Source: Jackrogersella multiformis
Lineage: Eukaryota > Ascomycota > Sordariomycetes > Xylariales > Hypoxylaceae
Reading direction: 5' to 3'
Assembly (NCBI GenBank): GCA_902806575.1
Contig: CADCXD010000007.1
Coordinates: 1,116,001 to 1,180,000, forward strand
Length of the DNA stretch: 64,000 bases
Shown here: in pieces, positions 9,362-21,433 of the stretch
How positions within the stretch are numbered: the stretch's first letter is position 1
Layout: each line of letters starts with the position of its first letter
Program-made: the position numbers and the translations under genes
Notes under the pieces: model-generated
What the model was told of the DNA's origin: nothing
Databases searched by the model: none
The model's input: the letters and a program-made list of their open reading frames with translations, nothing else

Positions 9362-10966
9362 ATGAATTGTCGCATACAGCGTATAAAAAGGATTTTCCCA
9401 ACCAAGTATCCACAGCAGACTATCGTCACAAAATTGTCCATTCTCGATGGGTCTGTCGCGCGGTTTTCACCATGCGGCGCTATCTGGCTCTATGACCGAA
9501 TCGCAAAGGCTGACGCACATGATCCTGTCGTATTCGAGCGCTTGGAAGAAGCACTAAGACGGACTCTAGACGACTATCCGCACTACTCAGGACAGGTCCG
9601 TTGGGCATCCAAGGAACTTGTGGAGAAAGACGTCAACCCACGCTATGTCGGTCGCCCTATTGTCGTGTATGGTGTGGCAGAGGATCCTGGGGTCGAGTTG
9701 ATCATTGCTGAGGATAGCCGAGAACTTAGCGCTATCGTGCCGAGCCAAGAAGAGAGGTCGGCGGCGAAGCAGATCTGGAATGCGACGGACTTCCCTGACA
9801 CTGACCTCCAGGCCAAAACGCAGCTTGCCTTCTCCAGCTTAGACAAATTCGAGGGTCTGCCTAGCGTCGCTATCCAATTGACTGCCTTCAAATGCGGAGG
9901 ATATGCGGTTAGCATCAAGCTTACGCATTGCTTGTCCGATGCTATGTGTCTTATGCAATTCGTTCACGCATGGGCTGCGCGGTCACAGATTCTCTTTCGA
10001 GATGGTCAGTCTGTTGCTGCTCAAATCAGCGACGAGGAGCGTCTAGTGCCGCTATTCGATCCATCGCGGCTGGACCGGTACGCCAATCTAGCGGCTACGG
10101 GCGGCCACCCAGATCCTGAGAGAATAAAAAAATCAAGAGCATTGCCCATGCATCGATTCGACTGGTGGGCTGAAGATGCGCCTGGTTATCCTCACTGGGC
10201 CACAGCGTCGTCTAATGGCACAAAACCGCCGGCAGAGGAACTAGCCCATTTAGAGCTAAGCCCTTCCACCTTTCCACCCTGGCCGACGTGGAATACGGAG
10301 GCCCCGGTAGAAATTGTACAGATTCGGTTCAAAGGAGAAGCTGTTGCGAAAATGAAGAGAGCCGCTGAGACTAGCCTCCCGGAATCTCTAAAGGCGCAGC
10401 GTATCTCACGACTCGACGCCGTTTTGGCGCATATATGGATTCTTATCAATCGCGCGCGCCAGCATGAGAATACTAAAGATCAGGTGTACTTGGACATCAC
10501 GCTTGGAGTTCGCGGTCGAGTTGAACCTCCATTGCCGGATACCTTCGTAGGCTCTCCGATCCTACTAGGTTACGTTGCGAAAACGGGATCCGAAGTAAGC
10601 TCCGCAACAATTGGTTCGATTGCTGGTTCGATTCGGCAAACGATGTCTGAATTTACTCCCGATGCGGTTTCTGCATATCTCCACGACGTAGCTCAAGAAG
10701 TGAGCCCGCAACGTCTGTGGCAAGCCTTCCTCGGCTCAAGGCACACTCTCGTTACCTCGTGGGTGCGAGCCCATGCTTACGAGGTCGACTTCTGCGGGAT
10801 GCAGCAACTAGCTCGATACGTCCAAGGAATGATGCCGCGAATGGACGGACTGGTCCAGATAATGGACGTTGCCGACACGGGAGACTTCGATATTAGTGTA
10901 TGTCTGGAGAAGGAAACGCTACAGCGGTTCATTCAAGATCCTATGTTGAGGGTTTATGGACTTTGA
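9362..10966 (+). CDS. BAHD-like acyltransferase (transferase family PF02458)
   Basis: A single-exon 534-residue acyl-CoA-dependent transferase. The catalytic HxxxD motif is HCLSD at residues 189-193, within KLTHCLSDAMCLMQF. The C-terminal structural motif, usually DFGWG, appears as DFCGM near residue 475, so the second glycine/tryptophan pair is not kept. Two-domain length and layout fit fungal O-acyltransferases such as trichothecene 3-O-acetyltransferase relatives. It would acylate a hydroxyl on a secondary metabolite, possibly the product of the divergent P450. I start at the ATG at 9362, because the frame extending upstream to 9329 begins with GTG. No signal peptide is visible. Family confidence is high; the acyl donor and acceptor are unknown. 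Confidence 0.88.
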   Translation: MNCRIQRIKRIFPTKYPQQTIVTKLSILDGSVARFSPCGAIWLYDRIAKADAHDPVVFERLEEALRRTLDDYPHYSGQVRWASKELVEKDVNPRYVGRPIVVYGVAEDPGVELIIAEDSRELSAIVPSQEERSAAKQIWNATDFPDTDLQAKTQLAFSSLDKFEGLPSVAIQLTAFKCGGYAVSIKLTHCLSDAMCLMQFVHAWAARSQILFRDGQSVAAQISDEERLVPLFDPSRLDRYANLAATGGHPDPERIKKSRALPMHRFDWWAEDAPGYPHWATASSNGTKPPAEELAHLELSPSTFPPWPTWNTEAPVEIVQIRFKGEAVAKMKRAAETSLPESLKAQRISRLDAVLAHIWILINRARQHENTKDQVYLDITLGVRGRVEPPLPDTFVGSPILLGYVAKTGSEVSSATIGSIAGSIRQTMSEFTPDAVSAYLHDVAQEVSPQRLWQAFLGSRHTLVTSWVRAHAYEVDFCGMQQLARYVQGMMPRMDGLVQIMDVADTGDFDISVCLEKETLQRFIQDPMLRVYGL

Positions 10967-11344
10967 GACGACGAATGGTCAAATTATTGGACCATGGTAC
11001 TTAGGTAGTTACCTATGGTAGGCTCACTGTAATAGTTATTAGCACTGTCAATAGTGGTAGGTAAGATTTATCCGTACCCACCTACCCCCGCCAATCTAAA
11101 ATAGGGGCTTTCTTAATGAGGCGTGGGTGCATGAGGGTGAACAGTCGCGTAAGTCGGTATTTTAACCCTTTTATGCTCCTCTGTCCTTTTTAAACTATAT
11201 AAAATAAGATAGATGTTTGTTATAAATTCAATTGTGAAGTTGTGACTTAATGAACGATTCAGTTCTGATAAACCGGATCTTGTCCAATCCCTAGTCCAGT
11301 CATTTCTGAAGGTACCAACAATTAGTGTAGTTTAAGGTCCAATA
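10967..11344. other. convergent 3-prime spacer
   Basis: 378 bases between the tails of the acyltransferase and the amidohydrolase. No gene or structure of note was seen. Confidence 0.5.
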
Positions 11345-12786
11345 TCACCAATCACGGTTATTCTCAAAATCATATTTAGCATCGGAAGCGAGCTCGTCAT
11401 CCAAAAGTATCCGTACCGCTACCATCGCCATTGCCTTCGCGCACTTCAAGCAAGCCTCATGAGCCTCGTCCGTGCTAGCCGCGGCAGCAAATCCAGGGTT
11501 GTGGAGTGAAATGTCCGGAGCTGCCGGAATCGCGAATGCACCATGAAAACTAGGGACGACATGGGAGACATTTCCCATATCGGTTGAGGCGGATATGGGT
11601 TTATCTTGCCATAGAAGGACCTTTTCCCCAATCTGTGCCATTTCACTCACATATGCCGTACATAGAGCTTTGTTTGCGGTCATGTTTGAGTAAGTTGGCG
11701 CGCTATCCATGTTAAATGTGACTACCCAGCAAAAGCACTTAGGGCATAGATTACTTACGTGATGTAGTTAAGCTCACAACCAGTCGCGGTGGCTGCGGCC
11801 TCTATATTGGCCTTGACGCGGGAGAGTAATTTGTCGGCCCCAGCGATAGCCGAACTCCGGACGTTCCAATTCATGCGCGTATAATCTGGAATGACGTTTG
11901 GCACTGTGCCTCCGACCTCGATGACAGCGTGGATTCGTTCATCAGGTTTGATCTGCTGGCGAAGTAACCCGACATTGCTATATGCTGCGACAGCAGCGTC
12001 CAGCGCGTTAACGCCGTTCCATGGCTCGTTCGCAGCGTGTGCAGTCTTTCCACGAAACTCGGTGCGAAACTTGTGACTTGCGATCATCTTCATCGCCGCC
12101 AGGCCGGCGTAGGTGCCCGAGTTATTGGACAGCTGATTTGAGGGCATAGGATGGGCCACTTTAACGATGGGGGTTAGCTGTTACCCCTTTAAACAAGCTG
12201 ATAGGAAATCCAGGTATGCCCCGAGCGCAACATAAGTATTCTCAATTATCTTAACCATAATTTTCGGTTTCCCTAGACAGGCTAGAAATAAGATGAAATC
12301 TCAATATAACATACTAATGGCGGCCGCGACGTCATTAAACGCACCGGCATCGATCAACTTCACTTTACCACCTCCGCCCTCTTCGGCCGGGGTCCCGAGA
12401 AGGCGGAGTCGGCCGGCAGCACCGCTATCTTTCAAAGCAGCCACGGCGCCGAGAAAAGCTGCGATCGATGATGTCGCGATCAAATTATGGCCACATGCGT
12501 GGCCGATCTGAGGCAAGGCATCGTACTCCGCGCAGATAACCACAAGGCGCCCGGAAGAGCCGATCTCGGCCTTGAAACTTGTCGCTAGGCCGTACGTGCT
12601 GCGCTTCACGTTGACACCTTGGTCTTCGAGAAATTTCGTGATTGTAGCGTGCGCGAACTCTTCTTCATATGCTGTCTCCGGGTGCTGGTGTAATGCTTGG
12701 TTGATACGTTTCCTCAGGTCTTGGTTAGCACCGTCGATTGTCGAATTGGCAACTGACCGTAGGCTCTCGAGAGTGGTAGTCGCCAT
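11345..12786 (-). CDS. M20-family amidohydrolase (PM20D2/AbgB-like)
   Basis: A 409-residue metallo-amidohydrolase in three exons: 12786-12315, 12158-11759 and 11702-11345. The metal-binding segment is EYDALPQIGHACGHN. The catalytic glutamate pair sits in GTPAEEGGGGK, and the dimerisation lid has GKTAHAA. Further downstream, ASTDMGNVSHVVPSFHG carries the last metal ligands. This pattern is typical of amidohydrolases that cleave N-acyl amino acids or dipeptides, such as PM20D2 and aminobenzoyl-glutamate hydrolases. The first intron (GTATGT donor, 156 bases) joins AAAI to MAHPMPSNQ. The second ends at TGGATAG and gives NYIT-APTYSN. No signal peptide, so cytosolic. All ligand residues are present and it looks functional. 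Its place in a pathway is unknown. Confidence 0.9.
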
Positions 12787-13321
12787 GCCTGCGGATGGTC
12801 TTGGCTGATGTGCTAAGCTCAGATTTATGTATATTTTAGAAGATGAAACCCCATTAAATTGTCGGCTTAAGTCTACCTACCTACCTAGTATAGTGGTAGT
12901 TACGATTAAGCTAACCTCCCAGTAGATATGCGGGGTATCTATCACCTAGGCATTATCTTCTCTTCTCGACTTAAACATTTAGGTACCTAGTTTTCCTTTT
13001 CTTGAGCTATTAGATTGAATTAGTTATTAAGGCATGCTTGAGACTCGTTGACGCTGGCCATAGTTAGTTCGGTTCCTCTTTGAAGGTCGCTAGTGACTGA
13101 TTCCTCGGTACTAAAGGTCTGAATGCCAAAAACCCCTTTATACACACAGGTACCGTCCTCAATCGTCATCAGGTCTAAGTTACTTCTACTCATTTCAGCA
13201 ATATTGCCGCAATACGACATAAATCATACTTAGGTACCGCGATTATATAATTCATTCATGATATCTTTACACCTTTATCCATTTGTTCTATATCCAACTC
13301 TCCCCCAAGCATGCTTACCTA
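12787..13321. other. intergenic region
   Basis: 535 bases holding the amidohydrolase promoter and the 3-prime flank of the esterase. A CCTACCTACCTAG motif lies near 12880. A 66-codon frame at 13020-13220 has no recognisable feature and was not called. Confidence 0.45.
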
Positions 13322-14534
13322 TTAACATACACCTGGCCCTGCCGCCAGAGCGTCTGCAACCCCTTTAGCAACTACATCGTGGATAGGATATGTGGGATGT
13401 AGATTATTCAGCCAGAAATATTCATTCACGGCAACTCCACAGCTTGGCGTGAGGGTGTCTTGATTCGGCGTACCGCTACAGTCATTAGTACGTCGTTAGA
13501 ATCTGTTTTAGACAGCACCCCGTTGCTCGAGAAGAAGCTGGACTTACTTTTGATACGCAGCGCAGTAGCCGGTCGTATTCTTTAGACCGGTAGTCTGCTC
13601 ATACGTGCTTGGTTTATCCATAACCTCCCCGAAGCTCTTATTCGAGTCGTAAACCCAGACGTTGACCTCGTCCGTGTGGTTGCTCTTAAGCGCAGCAGCT
13701 GTATCTGCGACCCGCTTGTTCCAATCCGCGATGGCTGCTTTTTCCGTGTCCACCGAGCTTTTCCCTTGGCCTACGGTCAACGGGCTCCGATCTACGGGCG
13801 GAACATTGATAAAGACGAAATTTCTCGCGCCGCTGCTGTAAAGCTGGTCGACCAAGCTTGAATAAACGTTAAAGATTTTGGTATATAGTGGGCCTGAAGA
13901 GTTCGTTCCTGGCCCATACGAATTGCCAACGTCGTTGATACCTATCCAGAGGGCGAAGACAGAATCGGCACCGGTCCACTTTGGAGCCAACGGTGCTTTA
14001 GGAGAGTCACCAGTATAGCCTGGGATAAACTCATCCTGTACCTGCTGCTTGACTGACAGCACGGTGGGTTGGTACGGCTTAACGAGAGCGGAGTCAACAG
14101 TGGCACCTCCGTACGCGAGGTTGTATGTCTGCAAACGCGATGCATTATACTTGACAGTGAGATATCCGACCCAGTTCGGCCCGTTTGATGACGTGTATCC
14201 AGGGTACGCGGGATTGCCGAAAGGATTTGTTGCCGAAGGCTGTGCCTGCGTGTAGTTGAAGCCTATGGTCAGATGTCAGAACAAATTCGCCTCAGCTCCA
14301 GCGCCATCGCTATTCTATCACAGTACCTGTCTGTGTGTAGCTATCGCCACTAGTAATATGTTAGCCTATGCCATATATAAACTTAGTCAGTAACGCTAAC
14401 AATATGAAGGCGTGCTTGATGTCCTTCCACGCCGTCCATTCCGCCGTTACTGCGCACGCGCCCTTTTTCGCCGGTGGTAACGCATTAGCACTAACTGAAA
14501 GGCATGCCAATGCCACTGCTATCCAACGAGCCAT
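13322..14534 (-). CDS. secreted SGNH/GDSL esterase (CE16-like)
   Basis: A 341-residue secreted hydrolase in exons 14534-14401, 14349-14327, 14262-13548 and 13475-13322. A signal peptide (RWIAVALACLSVSANA) comes first. The 23-base second exon encodes the nucleophile block GDSYTQTG (serine at about residue 48). Block III is GINDVGN near residue 160, and the catalytic histidine is in LHPTYPIHD near 317. The layout matches fungal GDSL acylhydrolases of the carbohydrate-esterase-16 type, which remove acetyl groups from plant wall sugars. Several NxS/T sites (NYT, NAS, NSS, NTT) suggest N-glycosylation. A TATA-like stretch lies near 14715. All splice joins are in frame and no damage is seen. Confidence 0.9.
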
Positions 14535-16645
14535 CTCGGCTTAGAAGCTTGAGCCTACGAAGCCGCGTGTAGCGGAGTGTCCAATCTAAGGCAGGCTCAC
14601 GATAGAAAACCCGTACTTTCCACCCGTGCGCTGGGGACGGACTTGGAACAGACCTTTACAAGAGCTAAAGGAAGTTGTATTGAGTTCTGAGAAACAGCTT
14701 CAGGCCAAGAGCCGTTATATATCCAGGAACCAAATTTTAAGATTCATGGAGCACATTTATATTGGCTGCAGTATATTCGATTGAGGCGGCCCTCCCCTGG
14801 CGGCATGTAACCCTCATCAACGCGGAATAATTTCTTACTGCTCATCATAGTATGGTGTGATTCAAAATTAGCAATCCAGGCTTCACTAGTACAACTTCTA
14901 TGCGTCCTTTGTATCTTTGCAACTCGGTATCGTTCGGGCTACTCTGCTGTCTCCAAACCAATACATGACAAGATTTGGAGAAGACGGGGGATGAAGCACC
15001 GTATATCTCCATCCAATAGTCTATTTTCAACGTAGAACTCCGCTTCCTAGCCCAATTACAGACGAATTGACCTCAATTCGAAGTTGCCCGTAAACCCTAT
15101 GCGGAGGCTGGAGTTCCGAATCAGAATGGGATGGGTAAGCTAGAGGTACGCATTGGAGTTCTGCTGCTACACCGGTTGGAAACTTTATCCGAGCTTCACG
15201 GGTCTGATACAACATTATGAATTTGGGAAAAGTGATTATTGTCCTCGATAACCTCTAGTCACGAGAACAAACTCCTTCGTAAAAATCTATACTCATGTGT
15301 GTGGGAAGGCCATACCACCTAGTAGTCAAGAACTCCCGAGGAGTCTTTTCTACAAAATAGCTCTAAGTATAATAAGTTAAAGAGTAATTTTGCTTCAACC
15401 GGTTCCGCGCTTGATGACTTTTCAATGATAATCAATAGTATCTCACCATCCATCCAAGCATATACCATATATAATTTTAAAATTGCTTGTACAAATCTAA
15501 GATCCCCCAGTCATGATAGAGCCAGATATTTCTCTGCTGCTTGAATATTATACGGGGTAAGGTATTTACGGAAGTCGTTGCATACCTACCTACCTAGGTA
15601 TTAAGGGAAGTTAACGGAGTCTGTTCACATAGTCTCTCGACGTGTCTCTATAGTGCTTTGTATCACCCTTTTGAACATTCACTATTATACATTCGGCGGT
15701 GGAACATATCACATGAAATACCTACCGTTAATCTTATCGAAATGGCAATATCATTTTATTCACTTGATATATGTTGACATTAAGATACAAGTTACTCTGT
15801 TCAAAAATCCAAGGTGGAAAATATAATGTAACGAAATAATCAAGGTGTCTAGGTACCAAGGCGTGCATGAAAGATACCTATTTTCTATGAGCGACGGCGG
15901 GCCGCCTAACCTAAAATCGCCTACTGTATAAACCGCCATACCCCCTATAATTAAGCCACTAGCTAGACCTAGCGTTGAGATTGGTACTCTGTCTCGCATA
16001 TAAATTGCAGTATAAACGCATGTACCTCTAATACACATACTAGATAAACTGGACATCTACGCATAGGTTGAATTAACTCCCGAAAAGATTGCAGTAAAAG
16101 GGATTTTTAATAAGACTTCAAGTCAGGTCTTAAAAGGTCTTTTATTCAATCCCAAAAGTTTTTCTAGTACCTACCTAGGTACCTAGGTAGGTAGCTAGGT
16201 AAGTACACGTGCCCGCTCCATTTATATTCGGGTTTCGTTATGGCCCACCATCTTACAGCGAAACCTGAATGTATTTGCTTGGAAGTGAGGCGTAGCACAA
16301 GTAGTTTTCTAACTTTAACAAATTTTTCGGAAAAGGATTGGTTATATAATCGTTAATTATAATCCTAAGCATGAGCTAAGTGGAGAAATTAAGCAGTTTT
16401 GGTGGTTTGGCACGTTTAGGTTATGGCGCAGCTTAGGATCGTGAAGCTCTGTTATTAGTGGAAACAATGGTTACTTTTATGCCAAGAAAGGGATGACTGT
16501 TAGTTGGTTGGTTAGAGGTACGACAGGTAATATTAGTGGTTTTGCAGTGGTTTTGTCAGTTGAATTTATAGCTAACCCCTAACCCCGACTCCCTCCAGCG
16601 TTCTTGTCTTCGACCTGACCACACTCAAGTAGTAACGCTGGCGCC
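14535..16645. other. 2.1 kb divergent intergenic region
   Basis: This lies between outward-facing esterase and GST genes. Open frames at 14845-15215 (minus) have moderate GC but no recognisable motif and a break between them, so no gene is called. The palindromic motif recurs at about 15585 and 16167. A TAACCCCTAACCCC telobox-like stretch lies near 16572, about 70 bases before the GST start. Confidence 0.45.
16167..16206. repeat. compound cluster of the CCTAGG palindromic motif
   Basis: Overlapping TACCTAGG and CCTAGGTAGGTA units form about 40 bases of near-continuous palindrome. It is one of the densest of the many copies in the window, all of them outside coding exons. Confidence 0.8.
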
Positions 16646-17446
16646 ATGGAGGATAATAAGCCCACGCTTCACTATATGCAGGTACAGTTTCCCTTTCAGC
16701 TTCTCATCCAATGGATATCCCATGCCACAAATATTTCGCGGTTGGCCTAACCTAAACCACAGAACTCGGGATCTCAGCAGACCTTATGGTTGCTTGAGGA
16801 ACTAGGTATAGAATACAATCTAGTCTTACATAAGCGCGACAATGGACGTGCTGCACCAGCCCTCAAGGACACCCACCCCCTCGGGAAGGCACCGCAGCTA
16901 GTTACAGCTTCGGGTCGTGTTATTGCAGAGCGAAGCGCAATCGCGTTCTATCTGATCGAGACTTACGATAGCACGGGACGGTTCACGGTTCCAGCTCCGG
17001 ATACTCCTGATCATGATAGTGTCAACAACGATAGGATCCGTGAGGAACAACTCCTCTCGGTAGGTTTGACGTCGTTGAATCAGTTTCTCAGCATGAAGAC
17101 CATTTTCGGCGCCTTTGTTCATGCATCGCCATTCTTCGTGCGTCCGCTCGTATCAGCCTTTAAGCTAGCGCTCGAAAGGCTATTTCTTGATGCCGAAATC
17201 GACAATTGTCTGAAGTTCCTGGATTGTGAGCTGGAGGGTCGGCAGTATTTCAACGGCACAACGCAGCCAACAAGACTTGATTTTGTCATGCAATGGTATA
17301 TCGATTTTGGAGTCCAGGCTTGCGATCTTGATCTAGACAAGTATCCGAGAATAAAGGGGTGGTATGACACGTGTATGTCCCGTGATGCGTGGAAAAGAGC
17401 ATTGGAGAAAGGAAATGGTTATGATTTAGCATTTTCAAAGAAATGA
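16646..17446 (+). CDS. glutathione S-transferase, Gtt1-like
   Basis: A 239-residue cytosolic GST in two exons (16646-16681 and 16763-17446). The small first exon encodes MEDNKPTLHYMQ and splices in phase 0 to NSGSQQTLWLLEELG, giving the usual first strand and helix of the thioredoxin-like domain. PLGKAPQL and ERSAIAFYLIETYD are the conserved glutathione-site region; the usual E-S-x-A-I is ERSAI here. The C-terminal helical domain includes QYFNGTTQPTRLDF. It conjugates glutathione to electrophiles or reduces peroxides, so a detoxification role beside P450s is plausible. No break or odd residue apart from the motif variation. Confidence 0.9.
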
Positions 17447-19066
17447 TAATTCCACTGTATTACGAGTTTCAAAAAGTTACCGGTAGGCTGGTAGGTATTC
17501 TATGCCGCAGGGAGAAATCAAGTTACACAAACTTTTCCCAATATGGCTGGCGCTACGGCCACGTCGGTGATAGGTTAGGTGGGCGATCGGATAGCAGCAG
17601 ATAGATGGCATCGCCACTATTGTCGGCTTTATTAATACATTCCAAATCATTGAGCAATTATATAGGAGATAAAATTCATTGTTCAATTTGGGGCAATTCC
17701 TGAATATGAGGAGTGGATTTAGGCCGAAAATAAGTCGAGACTCGACAGAGAGAACAACTCCACCACCCCGGCCCCGAATTTAACTAAATAACGGTTAGGT
17801 TAACAGATTCATGACAGCCGTTTCCTAGCCTGTTTACAACGAATGTTAGCGATACCACTTCTTGAAGAAACGTGGTGACGTATTTCAAGCGAGAAGGAGA
17901 TGTCTCGGATATCAGCCCGAGCCCGCATTCCCTTCTTCGTCGATCCAACGCGGGGGAGTCCCGTGCGTTCAGTACAGAGGAATCTTCTCTTCAGGGGTAT
18001 TTTGGGTGAGCTATGTAATCCAAAGTTATCTTAATAGAGTACATAGTTGACAACGTTGGAACTTAGTGGACTGAAAAGAAGGAAACTAGCGTCTTAAGGT
18101 TTCATATGTTGTAATAAACGCAAGTTATGAGTGTTATACTTATTATATTAAAGGTTAAGTTGTATAAAGCTAATAGAGGTCCGTAGGTATACTCATATAC
18201 CTCCTTAGATATAGAGCGTAGATCTTCCAGCCACTTAAGGTAGGTACCTATTCTAATATCATAGGGGCGTTCTCCTATATAACATGATTACGATTTAATC
18301 TCGCAAGAGTTTAACAAGAAACACATTCGAATAAGTGTTCTATATTCGGTATTGGCATTCTCGTTTATATAACCTTATTTTTTCCCCCTTAGGGTTAAAA
18401 TTAATAATTGATATCTTGTCACTCTTCTTGTCTACCTAAGTATTTAGGTAGTTGATTAAAGATGTAAGAAGCGGGAAGCGGGAAGTTTGTAATGGCACAA
18501 AGAGTATTTTTCCATGAGGTAAGCTAGATTTTTACTAAAAGCATTAAGGAGGAGAATATACGCCCCGTACGTAATCGGATGCTGCAATCCATCAGCGTTC
18601 TATTGCTAACCTTAGGTACTCTATTACATACCTCCTAGCTCTTAAACCCGCATTTGGTCGATATGGCTAGACATTGCGATCGTAACCCCTGCCTTGCAGT
18701 TGTATCAAGTTTTTTAGCTTATCGTCATCTTCGAATCAATGGTCCGAGTATGTTTTATCCCTTAGCACTCTTGCATGAGAGGGTGCTGCTTACGTGACTG
18801 AATCTCGCATAATGGAGTATGAAGATCGTAAGCGATTGGTGATGTGATTTATACCTAGGTAATAGATGCTGAAATGGATTGGCGGTATTTTTACTAGTAT
18901 AACTATTAACCAATCCGCAGAATTGTGCTTAAGTGACCGGCTATACAGCACTATGACGGACTTCTCTTTCGCATCTTCTAACTTAAGTATTGTCTTCTAA
19001 ATTCCCATTTTATTGTTTAAAGTCGAGCCTTTCCATTTTAGAAACATCTGCTGTAGCTTATTCAAA
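17447..19066. other. 1.6 kb intergenic region
   Basis: No gene is supported. The region becomes very AT-rich between 18100 and 18450. Short open frames carry no motifs. Confidence 0.5.
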
Positions 19067-20898
19067 ATGGATTATACCGAATTCTTAGTAACTCACCATT
19101 TGGTGATACCCCTTTTAATCCTCACAGGGGCATGGGTGGTGTATCAACTATGCATCATACTGTACAACATATCACCACTTCACCCATTGAGCCATATCCC
19201 CGGGCCAAAACTTTCAAGAGGAACATATCTACCCGAGTTTTACTACGACTTCATAAAATATGGTCGATATACAAGGCAGATCCAGGAGATGCATGATATA
19301 TATGGTAGATTAAAGCAGCCTTCATGAATCACTGGAAAGTGTAACTAAAAAGTAATGATAGGACCTATTGTTCGAATCAATCCTGATGAGGTGCATTGCA
19401 ATGATATCAATTTCGTCGACGAGATTTACGCCAGCGGTAATCGCAAGCGCAACAAGCCACAGCACCTGGTTAACGGTTCAGCGCATAGTGAATCTGGATT
19501 TGGCACCATGGACCACGATCTACATAAACTTCGACGGGGACCCGTGGCCAAGTTCTTCTCCAGGGGAATGATTGCGCGGTTAGAAAATGATATCCACCAA
19601 CTTGCACAACTTCTATGCAATAAGATATTACTATCTGGCGACACCCCAATCGACATTGCTGTGGCTTATAGTTGCTTCACCTCCGATGCCATCTCCTCCT
19701 ACTGCTTTGGCGATAGCTTCGGCTTCTTAGTCCAGAAGGACTGGTTCCTCAACTTTCACGTTGCGGAGGTCGCTCTTCTCAAGCCTGTATTCGCCTTGCG
19801 GTTTTTTCCTATTTTTAGATATATCTTCAGTCTTGGAGATTAGTTTGTTGTCCCTTTTCCCCCATCGTTTCGAAGTATTAAGTTTCCTAACATAGGGAAG
19901 TTTCGTCAATTATCTCCCCAAAGACATTGCTCTCCTAGTTCGGACTCTTAACACCGACATACCAAACCAGGTTAAAAGTATACAAGTCGAACTCGACTTG
20001 GGAGTAGTAAGGGACCGACCTACTATATTTAGTTCCTTACTGCAATTAGAACCTCAGCAGATAGAATCAGTAGTTTTATCAGATGAGGCGGCGGCTCTTC
20101 TTGGCGCAGGAACAGAGACTACAAGCTGGACACTAGCTGTCATCACATACTACTTGCTCAGTCGACCTGAGAATCTTGTGAGGCTAACAAAGGAGCTAGA
20201 GCAGGTTGTTGATGATCCACAACATCTACCAACCTTGAGCGTCCTGGAGGGTTTGCCGTATCTTCAAGCAGTTATCCAAGAAGGCTTGCGCCTCTCCTAT
20301 GGTTTGTTGAATCTCTATCGCTCCTTTTCCGTTCCTTTCCTAGAACGTGGTCTAGAGATATTAACATAGTATACTTATCACAGGTGTTTCAGCTCGTTCA
20401 CCGCGTGTGGCGACTGAAGAGAATCTAACATACCGCGGCGAATGGAACAAGAAGACCGTGGAGTATGTTATCCCCAAAGGTTACGCCATCGGCATGTCGT
20501 GCGTTATTACACACCATAACGAAGACATATTCCCCGAGTCGCACTCATTTATACCCGAGCGCTGGTTGGATACCAAGAACAGAAAGTCGCTCGACCGTGG
20601 CATGTTTGCATTCTCAAGAGGGAGTCGATCTTGTCTGGGGATGAAGTAAGCTACCGTTTCCATACTCTATAGCCCTCGTTTCGACTGTCTTTTTTCTAGG
20701 TACATTTGTGAAGTTGTTCTAATATAACTTGCCAAAGTCTTGCACTCTGTGAGCTTAACCTAGCAATAGCTGCGCGTGTTTCCACGAATGCGACTATTCG
20801 AAACAACAGAGGAGGACGTAACTTACGACCACGATATGTTTGTACCTATGCCGAAAGTTGGAAGTAAGGGCGTGCGTGTAACGATCCTAGCCACCTAG
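19067..20898 (+). pseudogene. cytochrome P450 pseudogene, paralogue of the 6.5-8.6 kb P450
   Basis: A nearly full-length P450: membrane anchor, IPGPKLSRGTY, GPIVRINPDEVH, SGFGTMDHDLHKLRR, I-helix GAGTETTSW, ExxR EGLR and haem loop FSRGSRSCLGM, ending at the TAG at 20898. It is broken in three places: an in-frame TAG at 19841-19843 after FSLGD, a frameshift near 19915-19923 before the KDIALLVRTLN segment, and a frameshift near 20770-20776 between LNLAIAA and FPRMRLFETT. Introns after DIYG, SYG and in GMN-LA can still be joined. Intron positions differ almost completely from the intact paralogue; only the one after the haem loop is shared. The damage is recent, since the rest reads well. A sequencing error cannot explain three lesions easily. 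Confidence 0.85.
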
Positions 20899-21433
20899 GA
20901 AAGCTTTTTATGATTGATTATATGCTTCTATCTATTTTCGAACACCTTTTTCAGTCATCGTTGACTGATGCGCGGATTACAATTCATGAGAAGGACGCTG
21001 AAACAGTAATAAATCCGAGTTGCAGACGGCTTTACAACACGGCAATCAATTTTATGAACGTGCTAAAATTATGTACAATACCGTTATCTCTCTGGTTCTC
21101 ATTTGAAAGAAAATTTGTTAAATTTAAGCTGCGAAATACGGATGTGTACCTAGTGGGTGGAAGGATTGAAGTCGTGTCAGATGGTGCGCGCCCCTTTTCT
21201 TCCCAACAACCCGAACGTGAAACATCACCGATAAATACCTAACCAACTGATAATGTTGATGTAAAATTGTGTTGATATGACTATGAAAATAAATACTTAG
21301 GTACCTAATTATACTCCAATATCTAATTACCTAGGTACTTACCTCCTAGTTAACCGGCGCTATTCAAACAAAACACTTAAACAAACAGAAGATTAGGTGC
21401 CTACCTGGTAGTTTACTAAACCCGACGATAAAA
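20899..21433. other. convergent spacer
   Basis: 535 bases downstream of the P450 pseudogene and of the small minus-strand gene. A 110-codon frame at 20910-21242 has no motif and is not called. CCTAGG motif copies lie at about 21300-21345. Confidence 0.45.

Noticed and set aside
13020..13220. 66-codon minus-strand frame after the esterase
   Set aside because: No motif, no support from context.
14845..15215. Two adjoining minus-strand frames of about 60 codons
   Set aside because: They have no recognisable motif, and a stop and frame change separate them.
20910..21242. 110-codon plus-strand frame after the P450 pseudogene
   Set aside because: AT-rich, motif-free and directly downstream of the P450 stop. 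Probably chance.
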